64,000 nucleotides of DNA from Sesamum alatum (GCA_034509735.1 JACGWO010000011.1:19266979-19330978), one strand, 5' to 3'; shown: positions 22,426-34,169, counted from the first letter of the stretch. Program-made: numbers and translations. Notes: generated by a model from the sequence alone, not told the origin.

Positions 22426-22444
22426 AATTTAATATACATTTAAA

Positions 22445-22811
22445 CTGCAATATATGTATATAAATTTAAACGGTTGGCCTGTAGGAGTCACGTCACTTGA
22501 CTCTGTCCTAAGATCGATGGCCTCCCTTCGTGCAGGTACTGTCGGCTCACCACCACCCCAAGATAAAACCCAAAAGGCCACAACCGGTGTCTTCTATTGT
22601 GAGCACGGTCACAAGAAGATTAGAGAACTAAACCTTATCAAGTTGCCCTAAAATATATAGTAAGAAGAATAAGAATGTAAGGTGCAAAAAAAAAAAATAG
22701 TGAGTTGTTGTGTCAACCTAGGCCCCTAGGACATCTTATTTATAGTGTTAGAATAGGACATGTAACACCCAAAAATTAAAATAGAAATAATGGTCATTAG
22801 TGGGGTGTTAC
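22445..22811 (-). mobile_element. Candidate solo LTR or LTR fragment
   Basis: Read on the minus strand the segment begins TGTAACACCCCACTAATGAC at 22811, a start resembling those of many plant LTRs. A TATA-like CTATAAATAAGATG follows about 65 bp downstream, then a T-rich tract and a less AT-rich 3' part. The only sizeable frame (22454-22651) has no recognisable domain. No second LTR and no TSD were found, and the other end is uncertain. A TGTAACACCC copy in opposite orientation at 22760-22769 makes a short hairpin-like pair. Confidence 0.35.
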
Positions 22812-22904
22812 ACTATTAAATGGGGTCTGATTTGAATTTGATTTAATAATAAATCTCAAAACGTAATTATTCATATTATTAATTCTATTAGAAATTTTAG
22901 ATTT

Positions 22905-23385
22905 AAAGAGGTGTTTGCAGAAAAACTTAAATCAGGCGTTTAACACATTATAGCTTAAATTAAGCTAAATGAAGGTGTTTGGAAGTATGACTTCTGCTCA
23001 TATAGTTCCTTTAAATAACTCAAATAAATTAAAAGTTGTAAGTTGGTGAGAATGTGCTTATTGCAATTTAAAGCATTCTTATAAATAAGTTCTAATTTTT
23101 TTGTCCTAACAATTTCCTTATTGTACATTTTAAAAATACCCATCGCAGTACTGGTTTAAATCTACCCACCTACTAGGGTAATTAGATAATTTCCCAAATA
23201 AGCTAGTAATACACTAACTTTTCTATATAATATTTCCACATCAACTTTTTTCTACTTATAATTATCACTTTCAAACGCTTCCAACTTCTGCATTTTAAGC
23301 ACTTATTCATATATTTTTTTTTTAAATTAAGCACTTTTAAAAATTTATAAATTTTTATAGGCACCCTCTGAGTGTCACCAAATCT
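22905..23385. mobile_element. Candidate hAT-type MITE (edges uncertain)
   Basis: AGAGGTGTTTGCAGAAAAACTT at the left and the reverse of AGGCACCCTCTG at the right are roughly inverted. AAGCACTT/AAGTGCTT motifs occur internally, as in many non-autonomous hAT families. No clear 8-bp duplication is visible. Confidence 0.3.
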
Positions 23386-23646
23386 AGGGATGTTAAATCC
23401 ACTCTAGATGTAAGCATTGTCATTTTATAATTTATTTTAGTTTATTGTTAGATAAAATTATTTATTGGAGTCTTGATATATGAAATAATTTATCACTTCA
23501 TGCATAAAAGGAAAAAATATAATGTATAATATTTAAATTTAATAGATTAAATTCCGCATAGATGTTCTCTATTGTGTGTATTTTCTCCAATTTGCATTTG
23601 TCTTCTGCATCTCACAAAACTCCTGTAGAATGAATTATTCCCTAAA

Positions 23647-23726
23647 TTATAATAATAATGTCTTACAAATCATTGATATATCAGTTTTATAATAATAATT
23701 TCTTACAAATCATTGATATATCAATT
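23647..23726. repeat. 40-bp tandem duplication
   Basis: Two adjacent 40-bp units start TTATAATAATAATGTCTTAC and TTATAATAATAATTTCTTAC and differ at two positions by eye. Confidence 0.9.
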
Positions 23727-23849
23727 TTATCGACTATAGTTAAATAAATCAATGAAAAATTTAAATTTTGTCCATGATTAATTCAAAATTGTCGTGATTC
23801 TAGCTGACACACACCACCTATGACCACTTGACAGGCTCCGGCCTATGAA

Positions 23850-26717
23850 AAGTTGATGAGCTCCAGCCCGTGCATGACTGCTCCGGCTAGTGACCACGTT
23901 GAAGGGGGCTATGGCCTATGACAAGCTGATGGGCATCATAACAGAAGGAAGGGACAATTTCGGTTTGAGGCTCAATGGTTACAAGATGAAGAATGTAGCA
24001 AGGTCGTGGTTGATGCATGGAGTTTGGCGGGGGACAGTGATTCGGGTAGGGGTCTTTTTACTAGAATTCAGAATTGTAGATTGGGCTTATTAAGGTGAAG
24101 TTGGGAGAATTTTGTGAAGTCAACTCGGCATGTGAAAATCTTGGTAGGAACATATTCTGACTTGGAAGGGGGAATATTGGAGTGGATGAACAGAGGGAAA
24201 TGGATTTAATTCGGACAAAATTAGAGGAATATCAGTCACGAGAATTGATGAAATGCTAGCAAAGAAGTAAAGCACATTGGCTAAAAGATGGAGACGGGAA
24301 CACGAGGTATTTTCATGCTTACGCTACGTCTAGACAGAAGCATACAGGATTAATGGGTAGAGAGATGAAGATGGGGTTTGGAGAGATAAGACATAAGAAA
24401 TACAGGGGATTCTCCTTAGGTACTTTCGGGATATCTTTGCTTCCTCCCAGCCATCCGATTATAATGTGAATACATAGTTAGCAAATGTGCAAGCTCGGGT
24501 CTCAACGGAAATGAACCAGGCCCTAGCTGAACCGTTCACCGTTGCGGAGGTCAAAACTGCAGTTTTTGGTATGTTTTCTCTTAAGTCCCCCGGCCCTGAT
24601 GGCATGCCCCCTTTATTTTTCCAAAAATTATGGCCTATTGTGGGTGATGATGTTACTGCTTCTGTGCTTTGTATCTTAAATGAGCATGTGTTACTTCATA
24701 AATTTAACTATATTCATGTCGTGCTCATCCCAAAATGTTAATCTCCTGAGTCTGTTTCACAACTTCGTCCGATTAGTCTTTGTAATGTTATTATTAGGAT
24801 TGCTAGTAAGTGTGTGGCTAATCGGTTGAGTCCTTTACTTGGTCATGTTATATCTCAATCTCAATCTGCATTTATACCGGGTCGCCTCATAACTAATAAC
24901 GTGTTGCTAGCCTTTGAACTTAATCATCATTTTGAAAATCTCTAAACGTATGTCAAAGGCATGTGGGACTCTCAAGTTGGATATGAGCAAGGCCTATGAT
25001 AGGGTTGAATGTCCATTACTCAGGGGGGGTGTTGCTTAGATTGGGATTTCATCATAGATTTGTGAGTCTGGTTATGTTGTTGGTTACATCAGTACCGTAT
25101 TCGTTAACGCTGAATGGGGAACAATTTGGGTTTTTTAGACCAGAGAGAGGCATCCGTTAGTGTGATCCTCTGTCTTCCTATCTATTCATTTTCTGTGCAG
25201 AGGCCTTCTCTAGCTTGAGCCACGGGAGGGGAACTACGGGAGATTAGGGGGATTTTGGAGGTATATGCTCGGGCGTCAGGACAAGTAATCAATTTTCAAA
25301 AATCTTGTATGATGGTGAGTGGGGGGCTGAGAGAGGGGGACAAGAGGTTGCTTGCTTCGATACTAGGGGTTAGATTAGTGGAGTACCATGGTAAATATTT
25401 GGGGCTGCCAGCTGGGAGGGGGATGGGCCGGGGTTTTTTGTTCAATTATGTCAAAGAGAGGGTGTGGGAGAGGATGAATGGTTGGAATGCAAAATCATTG
25501 TCACAAGCGGGGAAGGGGGGTGCTAATCAAAGCCGTAGTACAATCGATTCCAACCTATGTAATGTCATGCTTCCAACTTCCAAATCAATTATTGCATAAA
25601 TTGGAGTCGGCTACTTCGGATTTTTTGTGGCACAATAAGGGTGAGAGGAGGGTTCATTGGTGGGTTGGGCTAAATTGTGTCTTCCGTTGTCGGAAAGGGG
25701 GATTAGGATTTTGCAGCTTAAGGTATTTTAATAGGGCTTTACTAGCTAAACAAGGATGGAGGTTAATTACTAGGCCTAATTCTCTTCTTAGTAGGGTGTT
25801 ACAAGCAAAACATTATCCTCGGTGTAGCTTTTGGGAGGTGTTGGTGGGGCGCCGTCCTTCTTGGACTTGGCGCAGTATTTTAGCAGGGAGAACAATGTTG
25901 AGGGAGGGGTGTGAGAGGAGTATGGATCAGAATGGGGGGAGGGGTGGAGATGGAGGATTCATAAAAAGGGTCGTTTCACAGTTAAAAGTGCTTACAGGTG
26001 CGTTGTAGCCATGAAGAATCCGGTTGTTGCTTCTTGTTCTAATTCAGGTTTGCAGCTGGGCTAGAACGGCGGCTCGGTGTGGTCAGCAGTGTGGGCTGCA
26101 AAAGTATCACCGTGTGTCCGGGTTTTCATGTGGCGGCTGTGCTTGGGGCTGATTCCAACGTTAGGAAATCTGGCTCGTCGGAAGCAGGATATGGAAACAT
26201 GTTGCAGCTCATGTGGTACAGCTATGGAAACAGTGCGGCATGTGTTTTTAGAATGCCTAGCGCACGGAAAATATGGGCGTTATCATCATTACGTGGCGAA
26301 TTGTATCAAAGTGGGAAGCTGAAGTAGGGGATTGGGTGTTATTTTATTGTGCAACAGCTGAAGGAGGATGAAAGGAACAAGTTCTTTATCATGTGTTGGA
26401 CCATTTGGTAGCGTTGGTGCAAGAATCTGATGGAGGGGTAGAAGCAACATTTGTTGGAGTGCTTTAGGAGACCGGCGGGTCTACTTGAGAGCTATCAGAA
26501 AGCTCATTTGAAGATGCAGGGGGTGAGGCTTGAGTAATTCTGTTTGTGAAGTGTTGGTTTACATTGTTAATTTTTATGTGATTTGGTTTGCTCTTTCAGT
26601 TCAGCAATTGTATAGCTGGGAGATGGTTATTTTTTATTTTTTTTGTTGTAATTGTGGACAGTGTGGTCTGTTTTTGTTAAATTATAATCTTATCGCTTAT
26701 TCCTAAAAAAAAGAAAA
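23850..26717 (+). mobile_element. L1-type LINE (non-LTR retrotransposon), 5'-truncated
   Basis: The segment contains the second open reading frame of a plant L1-like LINE from the endonuclease-reverse transcriptase linker to the zinc-knuckle C-terminus, followed by a non-coding tail ending in an A-rich run (26705-26717). ORF1 and the endonuclease are absent, as usual for truncated reverse transcription products. The sequence is clearly less AT-rich than its surroundings. No target-site duplication could be defined because the 5' edge is unclear. Confidence 0.8.
23890..26330 (+). pseudogene. LINE reverse transcriptase remnant lacking the FADD box
   Basis: In the linker, SKAHWLKDGDGNTRYFHAYA lies near 24265-24325. 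The reverse transcriptase has AVFGMFSLKSPGPDGMPPLF (about 24560), QLRPISLCNVI, SKCVANRLSPLLG and SQSAFIPGRLITNNVLLAFE (about 24860). The FADD catalytic block expected between about 25200 and 25260 is missing: the sequence jumps from a SSLSHGRG-like segment to EVYARASGQVINFQKSCMMV (25258). Thumb motifs YHGKYLGLPAGRG (25384), AVVQSIPTYVMSCF (25535) and CRKGGLGFCSLRYFNRALLA (25690) follow. The C-terminal zf-RVT region has SPCVRVFMWRLCLG and CCSSCGTAMETVRHVFLEC (26077-26320). Many stops and frameshifts show a long-dead copy. Confidence 0.8.
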
Positions 26718-27664
26718 CTTGAATTAGGCCTGAGGCGAGCTACCACATCTGCAGGAACAAGTGAAATATGACTCGAGTAGTCTATTTACAATATATTAAT
26801 AGAGTGGGTACTAGAGTGGGGAGGGGGGGGGGGGGGGGGGAGGGGAGTGATGATACCCAGGGTATCAAATTTTTCAATGCCCAATGGAGTTGTGTAGCTC
26901 AAAGCCAAAGAGTCTAAGCACATTATGGTAAAATTAGCAGGCCAAAGTGCACAAAGCCCAATGAGCAAAATACCACTTTCCATCCAACTAAAACTCGATG
27001 GCGGAGTTGTGACTGGGCCCACTTTCAACCCCAACTTGGCTGACACATCAACATCACTATCCACATTAGATGACACATCACCTTTAAGAAATGGGGATAA
27101 CCACGCTCCTTAGATTTCTGGGATAAGGCTAGGCTGGCCCTCAACATGTAAAAAATTCACCCAGAGTAGGCGATTTTTCTATAATGTGGTAATTTCGGTT
27201 TCAACTCGCATGAGTCGTGGATGATGTGGTATACAATTAGACCAATATTATACCGTAAAAATAGATTTTTCTAACAATCTCAGATATCAAGATCATACAC
27301 AACTGATCCCCCAATTATCTTATCCGTCTCATGTAAATAGGGATTTAGGTATATCAAATGAGGTGACTAACTAAATTATTTTGGTCCAATATTTTACATT
27401 GTTAGAAAATATGAAACGATTAAGCTGTATTGTGGAAAAATCACTGCCTTGAAAGTAAAATTTCAATACGACTGTGGTGCATCAATTGTTTGCTCCCCAA
27501 GCTTAAGACACCACTCTTCAACACTTGCACTCGTGGCAGAGAGTTGGAATGAGCAGACTGTATCACTCAAAATAGTAGCAATAGAAAAAGAGGAGAATGA
27601 GAGTTGATGTCTATGAAAAGTGTGTTTTAGAAAAAGAAAAATCAAGACGTATTTACAGAAGGGA
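26718..27664. other. Region between LINE and repeat family, no gene recognised
   Basis: It contains a G homopolymer (26823-26840) and moderate-GC sequence with short open frames at 26786-27076 and 26925-27113 on opposite strands. Neither shows a domain I recognise. It may be retrotransposon-derived, but I cannot show it. Confidence 0.4.
26823..26840. repeat. Poly(G) tract
   Basis: A run of 18 consecutive G, flanked by further G-rich sequence. On the opposite strand a frame across it reads poly-Pro, which is an artefact of the run. Confidence 0.95.
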
Positions 27665-28470
27665 AGGCCTCGATTGTTGAGAGATGTGTGGAAAATAAAA
27701 TAAGATAAAAACGGCTATAAGGGACGGATTTTCTCAACAAAAACAAAAAACACTTGGTCAGCTAACAAATAAGAGTAGGATTTTTCAAGTGTTTTCCCTA
27801 AAAAATATTTAAAACCTTGCCACCCAACTTAACCGGGATTGGGGTGGGACGGGCGGGCACACGCGTGTGGCTTTTCTTCCAAAGCCCACTACCTACATTT
27901 ATCAATTCAAACGTAAAAGGGTCGATTATTATAAACAAGTTGAGTGTCTTATTAGATAGCAATGTGGGATAAGAAAGATGACTTTCTATTTTGTCATTCT
28001 GTACATACACGAGGGATGTAGGTTTTATGCAAAATATTTGCCAGATCTAACAGTCTAGATTTTTGGGACATGACTCTCTTACGACTGGTAGATTAAGGGC
28101 TTTTGGTTCATTGAGTTCCAAGTACAAATTTATTATTTATTATGTGTATTTATTTTCTTATAGGTATTCTACTAAAATTTGTTATTTTCCAACCCTACAG
28201 AAGTACTATGGGCGGGAAGATATTGACAACATAGGTATCAGGAGGGTGTTTGACACAAACGATGCCTATTGGCTTAGGCAACGCCTCTGCAAAGCTTGAG
28301 ACAATACAAAAAGTCAGCTGGTGTTCGACGAAATCTAGACATCCTTAAAGGCGAGTCAGCCAACGAGGTATTCCAAGCCTGCTCTCAACAAAATAAGATG
28401 AACCAAGTTCCTGAACTGAGAACAATGAGCACCATTTACCGAGTTGGCTCCACCTCGATCATGTAACACA
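27665..28470 (+). repeat. Unidentified dispersed repeat of about 750 bp, copy 1
   Basis: It aligns along its length with 34985-35720 (copy 3). Shared blocks include GTTGAGAGATGTGTGG, AAAACGGCTAT, TTTTCTCAACAAAA, ACAAGTTGAGTGTCTTATTA, GGGACATGACTCTCTTAC, TATTCTACTAAAATTTGTTA and GGCGAGTCAGCCAACGAGG. The TTTTCCAACCCTACAG segment looks like a splice acceptor, and downstream frames read GESANEVFQACSQQNKMNQV here and GESANEAFQADSQQNKMNQV in copy 3. That suggests an exon of an unknown protein, possibly a captured gene fragment. I do not recognise the family. Confidence 0.65.
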
Positions 28471-28484
28471 AAAAAAGGTTAATT

Positions 28485-28536
28485 AGACTCAATTAGACCC
28501 CATTTAGAAATACAAAATTACACTTCCCATAAAAAT
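28485..28536. repeat. Fragment of a foldback-element arm
   Basis: TTAGACCCCATTTAGAAATA and following bases resemble the arm of the 18857-19336 element. The same fragment follows repeat copy 3 at 35735, so it was probably part of the duplicated unit. Confidence 0.5.
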
Positions 28537-28693
28537 AAAAGTATAGGACTTTCCAAGTATTTTCTCTCAAGAAGATTTAAAATCGCGCGGCCTAGCCCGG
28601 CCCGGACCGGGACAGGACAAGAGGGCGCGTTTGTGTGGCTTTTCTTCCAAAACCCATCTACCTACACTTCTCAATCCAAAAATAAAAGAGTGG
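28537..28693 (+). repeat. Repeat copy 2, left part, interrupted by a copia element
   Basis: It matches the interior of copies 1 and 3 (AAGTATAGGACTTTCCAAGT, TTTCTTCCAAAACCCATCTA, then CTACACTTCTCAATCCAAAA) and stops exactly at the LTR. The continuation resumes after the second LTR at 33450. Confidence 0.7.
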
Positions 28694-28906
28694 TGTTATA
28701 AATTGTAATATAGGCTGATTGGTAAGGATTAGATAGTTAATAATTATAAGCTGATTAGTGGGCTAAATAATAATAATTAGAGAACTAATTTATTTAATTT
28801 ATATATGATATTCTGTTTCCTATTATAGGGTTTCTATACTTGTAATATATCATTTCAATTGATGAATAAGATATAAGGAATTCATCATTTATTTCTGAGA
28901 TTAACA
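28694..28906 (+). repeat. 5' LTR
   Basis: It runs from TGTTATAAATTG to GAGATTAACA and aligns with 33218-33449. The second LTR is longer mainly because of a (TA)n expansion near 33380. Confidence 0.9.
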
Positions 28907-28920
28907 TGGTACCAGAACGG
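28907..28920 (+). other. Primer-binding site (initiator Met tRNA)
   Basis: TGGTACCAGAACGG lies directly after the LTR end. It resembles the copia PBS TGGTATCAGAGC with substitutions. Confidence 0.8.
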
Positions 28921-29190
28921 TTCGATTCATAATTTTTTGGGGGGGTTGGGGAGGGGGAGGTTCTAGGTTGTTGGGTGAGGCTGCTACCATACCATAGTCA
29001 AGGTGTATGCTTCGGAGGCTCCTCTATAGACTCCGCCAACTTAGGGAAATGCACCGATTGGTCAGACCCCAGTCACTCATTTCTCAACACTATTTGCATT
29101 ATGTATTTGAGTCAACATCGATATAGGTGTGGGACATGGCTACAATAGGTTTGGTCCTCTTGCGGGTAATCTGTTATCTTGTTAGCAATT

Positions 29191-30060
29191 ATGTCTGACA
29201 AAATGAATGGAGATGGTTTTGATACGATTTCGATGGTTTCAAAAATGATTGAACATAATTAAATGGAATTAATTTTCTTGATTGGAACCATATGATTGAA
29301 TTATATCTGCTCAGTATTTCGATGGATGGTCATCTGGCTAATGATCCTCCTACGGATGACTCTAGACTGTCTTAGGTGAGAGAAGATGCTCGTTTGTACA
29401 TACAAATTCATAACTCTATTGATAGTGAGGTGGTTGGTCTGGTTACTCATTGTAAGACAGTGAAACAATTAATGAATTATTTGCAGTTCTTATATTTTGG
29501 AAAAGGAAATTTCTCTTGTATCTATAATGTTTGCAAGGATTTCTACAGGGCTGATAAAGGAGATAACTCTAACCAGTTATTTTATGGACATCAAGAAGAC
29601 ATATGAAAAGCTCAATATGTTGCTTCCTTTCAGCACTGATGTGGAGCAACAACAAAATCAACGAGAAAAGATGGTTGTTATGAGTTTTCAAGCCTGTCTT
29701 CCATCTAAAATTAAGACTGCCAAGAATATGTTACTTACTCAGCCTAACAGTGTTCTTTTAATCCATACTACCATATCTGACTCAAGAAGACAACACTACA
29801 TAAATGGTGGCAACAGTTAGAGAATGGGGTCGGAGCCCATCCACTCTGATAAGAATACTGAAAATCGTGGACAGGAGCAAGTTGAAATTGTATGTCACTA
29901 TTGTCATATATAAGGTCATGTCAAGCGGGACTGCAGGAAGCTGCAGTATAAGAAAACTCAATCTGCCTTTGTTGCATCTAGTTATGAGATTTGTGAAAAA
30001 TCTGTTACAATATCTACAAATGAGTATGTCAGATTAACTCAGCTTCAAGAAACAGTGAAA
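29191..30060 (+). pseudogene. Copia gag remnant
   Basis: ATG at 29191 opens MSDKMNGDGFDTISMV. After frameshifts the frame reads WVREDARLYIQIHNS-like sequence (29376), TVKQLMNYLQFLYFGKGNFS and YEKLNMLLPFSTDVEQQQNQ (29602). The nucleocapsid zinc knuckle reads CHYCHI-stop-GHVKRDC at about 29893-29935, with a stop inside the finger. Gag would assemble the virus-like particle that packages element RNA. Confidence 0.75.
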
Positions 30061-30119
30061 CAACTATGCAGTCATGTTACTGCTCTTGTCGAGATAGGTA
30101 AAACTAATACATATCTTGT

Positions 30120-33100
30120 TTCATCTTCCTCAAAATGGGTCATTGATTCTGGCGCTACAGATCACGCGGCAGGTAATCCCAGTTTACTGTACAACTTTTA
30201 GCCACATAAATCTACCACTCCCGTTTACTTTAGCTAATGGTTCAACATCCAATGTTATTGGGTCTGGAACCATTAATCCTACATCATCTCTCCATTTATC
30301 ATCTGTTTTGAGTCTACCACAACTATTTTTTAATCTGATTTCTATTAACTTACTCGTGCCCTTAATTGTTGCACCTTATTTTTTCCTAGTTATTGTTTAT
30401 TTCAGGATCTCATGACGAGGAAGATTATTGGTAAGGGACATAAGTCTGGTGGTCTCTATATTCTTGATACACAGAAACCAAGATCTAGCCTGTGCCGGAA
30501 CAATCTCTAACGCACATTGTCAATTAGGTCATCTTCACTTTCTATGTTTAAGAAACTTTGTGCTTAGTTTTGAAACATTAATTCTTTAGTTGTGAGTCTT
30601 CTTAGTTTGCTAAAACCATCATCTTAGTTCTAGTCCTAGAGTCAACAAGCGAGCTACTGCTCTCTTTGAGTTAGTACATTTTGATGTTTGCGGTCCTTAT
30701 CCAGTTACCTATAAAATTGGTTTCAGATATTTTGTTACCTTTGTTGATGACTATTCTAGAATGTCATGGATTTATTTGATGAAAAATCGTTCAGAATTAT
30801 TTTCTCATTTTTCTTCCTTTTGTGTTGAAATTCGAACTCGATTTGGTAAACCTGTACTGATTTTCAAAGTGATAATGCAAAATAATATGATTCAAGAAAT
30901 TTTTAGAAATACACGCTTGAGCTGAGTATTCTCCTTTAGACTTCTTGTGTCGACACCCCTTCTCAAAATAGGGTTGCTGAGAGAAATAATATACATCTTG
31001 AAACTTCTAGAGCTTTGTTATTTCAAATGCAGGTTCCTAAATGCTTCTAGGTTCATGTTGTGTCTACTGCTTGTTTTCTAATCAATTGTATGCCTTCTCT
31101 GTTTTATCTGGAGATACTTCTTTGCACACTCTATTTCCAAAGCAATTGGTTCCTATAGAACCAAAGATATTCGGGTGAGCCTGTTTTGTTTGGGATATTC
31201 GTACTCAAGTTACAAAACTTGATCCTAAGTCCTTAAAGTGTATGTTTTTGGGTTATTCTCGTGTGCAAAAAGGGTATTGGTGTTATCGTGTCTGCTGATG
31301 TTACTTTTGTTTTTTTCAAACAAACACCTTTGTCTTCATCTTCTGGTTCTATGAGTCAAGGGGAATGATGATTTGATAGTCTATAATGTCATACAAAATT
31401 TGGGTCCACCTCCCTCTACACTAACTAAGCCTTCCATCATATACACCGACTCACGTTGCCCACAACCGCCTAGTTCTCACTTGGTTCTTGAGTCTCCAGA
31501 ATCATGTCCTGATGACCCAGTATCTTCGTCATCAGATCCAATCATCCAAGATGATCTCGATCTTTCTATTGCTCAAAGAAAATGTAAACATGCATGACCT
31601 ATCCATTCTCTTCAGTTATTTCCCACAATCATTGGTTTTCCTCTTCTTGTGTTTTTCTTACATCCCTAGACACCTATCTCTATAGCTAAACCTATTCGAG
31701 AGGCATTAGCTCATCCCGAATGGCAGAATAGTATGAGTGAGGAGATGAATGCTCTAGATGTCAGTGGTACATGGATTTTGTTAACTTACCTACAGGTAAC
31801 AAGCGATTGGATGTAAATGGGTATTTACCATCAAAATTAATCCCGACGGGTCCATTTCTCGATTGAAAGCTCGCCTTGTTGCTAAAGGATATGGTCAGAC
31901 TTATGGAGTGGACTATCATGTACTTTTTCCCTTGTTGCTAAACATACTTCTGTTAGGTTATTTATATTCCTTCCAGCAACTCATGACTGGCCTCTACACC
32001 AGTTAGACATAAAGAATGCCTTTCTTCATGGTGATCTTCATGAGGAGGTATATATGGAGCAACCACCTGATTTTGTTTCTTAGGGGGAGTATGGGAAAGC
32101 TTTTCGTATACAAAAATCTCTATATGGTTTGAAACAAAGCCCTCGGGCTTGGTTTGGCAAATTCAACTAGGCTATTGAGAAGTTTGGGACGCAGAAAAAC
32201 ATGTCAGATCATTTGATTTTCTATAGACAATCTGATGGAGGTATTCTTCTGTTAGTTGTATATGTGGATGATATTGTTATCACATGTAGTGATTCTAGAG
32301 GAATTTCGTCTTTGAAGTCCTTCATTCATACTCAATCCCATACCAAAGACTTGGGATATTAAAGTATTTCTTGAGAGTTGGAGATAGCAAGAGTAAGAAA
32401 GGGATCTTGCTATCTCGGAGGAAGTACGTGCTTGATTTACTGTTGGAGTCTGGAAACTTGGGTGCTAAACCATGTAGTACTCCAATGGTAATTTACAATT
32501 AACCAAAGATGGTGAATTGTTTGCGGGTCCTGATAGGTACATAAAACTTATTGGAAAGTTGAGTTATCTTACTGTGCCACGTCCTGATATTGCTTATTCA
32601 ATAAGTGTGCTGAGCCAGTACATATCATCACCAACTGTTGATCATTGGAAGGCGGTAGAACAAGTTCTTCACTTCTTAAAAGGCGCTCCTAGACGTGGAA
32701 TCCTATGTAGCAGTCATGGACATACTAGGATCGAATGTTTTTTAGATTTTGATTGGGCAGTGTGTAAGGAAGATAGGAGATCTACTTCGGGATTGTTATG
32801 TTTTTGTTGGGGGAAATTTAGTTTCGTGGAAGAGTAAGAAACAAATTGTTGTCTCACGATCAAGTCCGGAAGCTGAATATAGAGCTATGGCCAAGTCTGC
32901 GTGTGAAGTCATATGGGTATATCCACTCCTCGATGAAGTAGGAATTAAGGTATTAATACCTACAACTCTATAGTGTGACAATCAAGCTGCACTTCACATT
33001 GCTTCCAATCCAGTCTTTCATGAACAAACGAAACATATTGAGATTGATTGTCATTTCATTCATGAAAAGATCTAACAGCGCTTGATCACAACAGGTTATG

Positions 33101-33195
33101 TGAAGACAGGAGAATAATTAGGTGATATATTCACCTAGGCTCTTAAAGGGATCCGGATTGATTATCTATGTAACAAGTTGGGCATGATTAACATA
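30120..33195 (+). pseudogene. Copia pol remnant: protease, integrase, reverse transcriptase, RNase H
   Basis: The protease active-site region reads SKWVIDSGATDHAAGN (about 30133-30180). The integrase core retains ALFELVHFDVCGPYPVTYKI (about 30660) and FVTFVDDYSRMSWIYLMKN (about 30731). Reverse transcriptase retains [20 protein letters not shown] (about 32000), KSLYGLKQSPRAWFGKF and an intact LLLVVYVDDIVIT (about 32245-32285). RNase H has IKLIGKLSYLTVPRPDIAYS (32535) and SRSSPEAEYRAMAKSACEVI (about 32855). At least a dozen stops and frameshifts interrupt it. The last stop precedes the polypurine tract. Confidence 0.8.
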
Positions 33196-33207
33196 TATGC
33201 TCCTGCT

Positions 33208-33217
33208 TAAAAGGGAG
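33208..33217 (+). other. Polypurine tract
   Basis: TAAAAGGGAG-like purine run (AAAAGGGAG) lies immediately before the 3' LTR, the primer site for plus-strand synthesis. Confidence 0.8.
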
Positions 33218-33449
33218 TGTTATACATTGTATATAGGCTAATTTGTAGGGATTAGATAGTTAACAATTATAGACTGATTAGTAAGCTAAATAATAATAAT
33301 TAGAAACTTGATTTGGTTTAATTTATATAGGATATTTTGCTTCCTATTATAGGATTTCTATACTTGTATATAAATATATATATATATATATATCCTTTCA
33401 ATTGATGAATAAGATATAAGGAATTCATCCTCTATTTATGATATTAACA
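33218..33449 (+). repeat. 3' LTR
   Basis: It runs from TGTTATACATTG to GATATTAACA. It contains a (TA)n expansion absent from the 5' LTR. Confidence 0.9.
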
Positions 33450-33530
33450 ACCGGGTTTAGAAAGTAATGCGGGACAAGAAAGATGGCTTTCTAGTTCGTC
33501 ATTCCCCACTATCCCCCACGACTAACTAAC
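33450..33530 (+). repeat. Repeat copy 2, right part
   Basis: GGGACAAGAAAGATGGCTTT and CTAGTTCGTCATTCCCCAC continue the 750-bp repeat at the point where it was left at 28693. Homology fades after CCCACG near 33520. Confidence 0.65.
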
Positions 33531-33649
33531 TTGTTAGGGAATTTGTTTTTTTTTTTCCTTTGTTTTTTCTAAGTGAAGGAAGGAATATACCTATCATTAA
33601 TATATTTCGATTGAATTAATGCATAGTGATGTGACGCAACAACTCAACT

Positions 33650-34165
33650 AATCAAAGTGAAATAAATCTTGAACTTTTGACAGCTGAAGTTGAGTCCCCC
33701 ACAACACGTAGTATTTCTTTAGAATTTGCTGTTCCACGATATAAACTTCAAGCGCTATTAATGGTCCTGCGTCATACCTTGGATTCTAAAGAGCCCTCTA
33801 GAAAGAACTCTTTTATTTTACAGAAAACTGCCGACCTTCACACTCATCTAAATACCTTCATCAAGTCCATAATACTATAGACTACTCAACCACTGAGCTA
33901 TGAAACTATCTTCCTGACTCATATTTCATCAAGATCATCCGTTATGTCCTTGTTAGGACCACACAAAATATAGAACTATGGACTCTTATAAGGTTATTAC
34001 CATATTCAATCAGTCCAGGAGCCCATTACCCTTGAAGTCTCAAGGATAACTCTCCTGGTTAGTACCTTTGTAAGAGGATCTGCCAAGTTCCTCTCGAATC
34101 TCACATAATCCAAGGAGATTATTCCATTTTTCAAGAGGTCTTTCACTTCCAATATAGTGTTTGTT
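33650..34165 (-). pseudogene. Copia 3'-end fragment: RNase H tail and adjoining LTR-like sequence
   Basis: The minus strand at about 34145-34060 reads VKDLLKNGIISLDYVRFERN followed by LADPLTK, the conserved C-terminal end of copia pol. Downstream (toward 33650) are ETSRVMGSWTD and non-coding sequence in the place of the 3' non-coding region and LTR. This is a truncated third copia copy of a lineage different from the other two. Its second LTR is not in the window. Confidence 0.65.
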
Positions 34166-34169
34166 TGAA

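Larger units (their letters stand above)
28694..33449 (+). mobile_element. Ty1/copia LTR retrotransposon, 4756 bp, decayed
   Basis: Two LTRs of 213 and 232 bp begin TGTTATA and end TTAACA. They flank a primer-binding site, gag, protease, integrase, reverse transcriptase, RNase H and a polypurine tract in copia order. Flanking AGTGG and ACCGG are at best a mutated 5-bp duplication (3 of 5). The element sits inside copy 2 of the 750-bp repeat, whose halves match the other copies across the insertion point. Multiple stops and frameshifts make it non-autonomous. Confidence 0.9.

Noticed and set aside
26786..27113. Overlapping frames near the poly(G) tract as a gene
   Set aside because: One includes a poly-Pro artefact from the G run, and neither has a recognisable domain or splice context.
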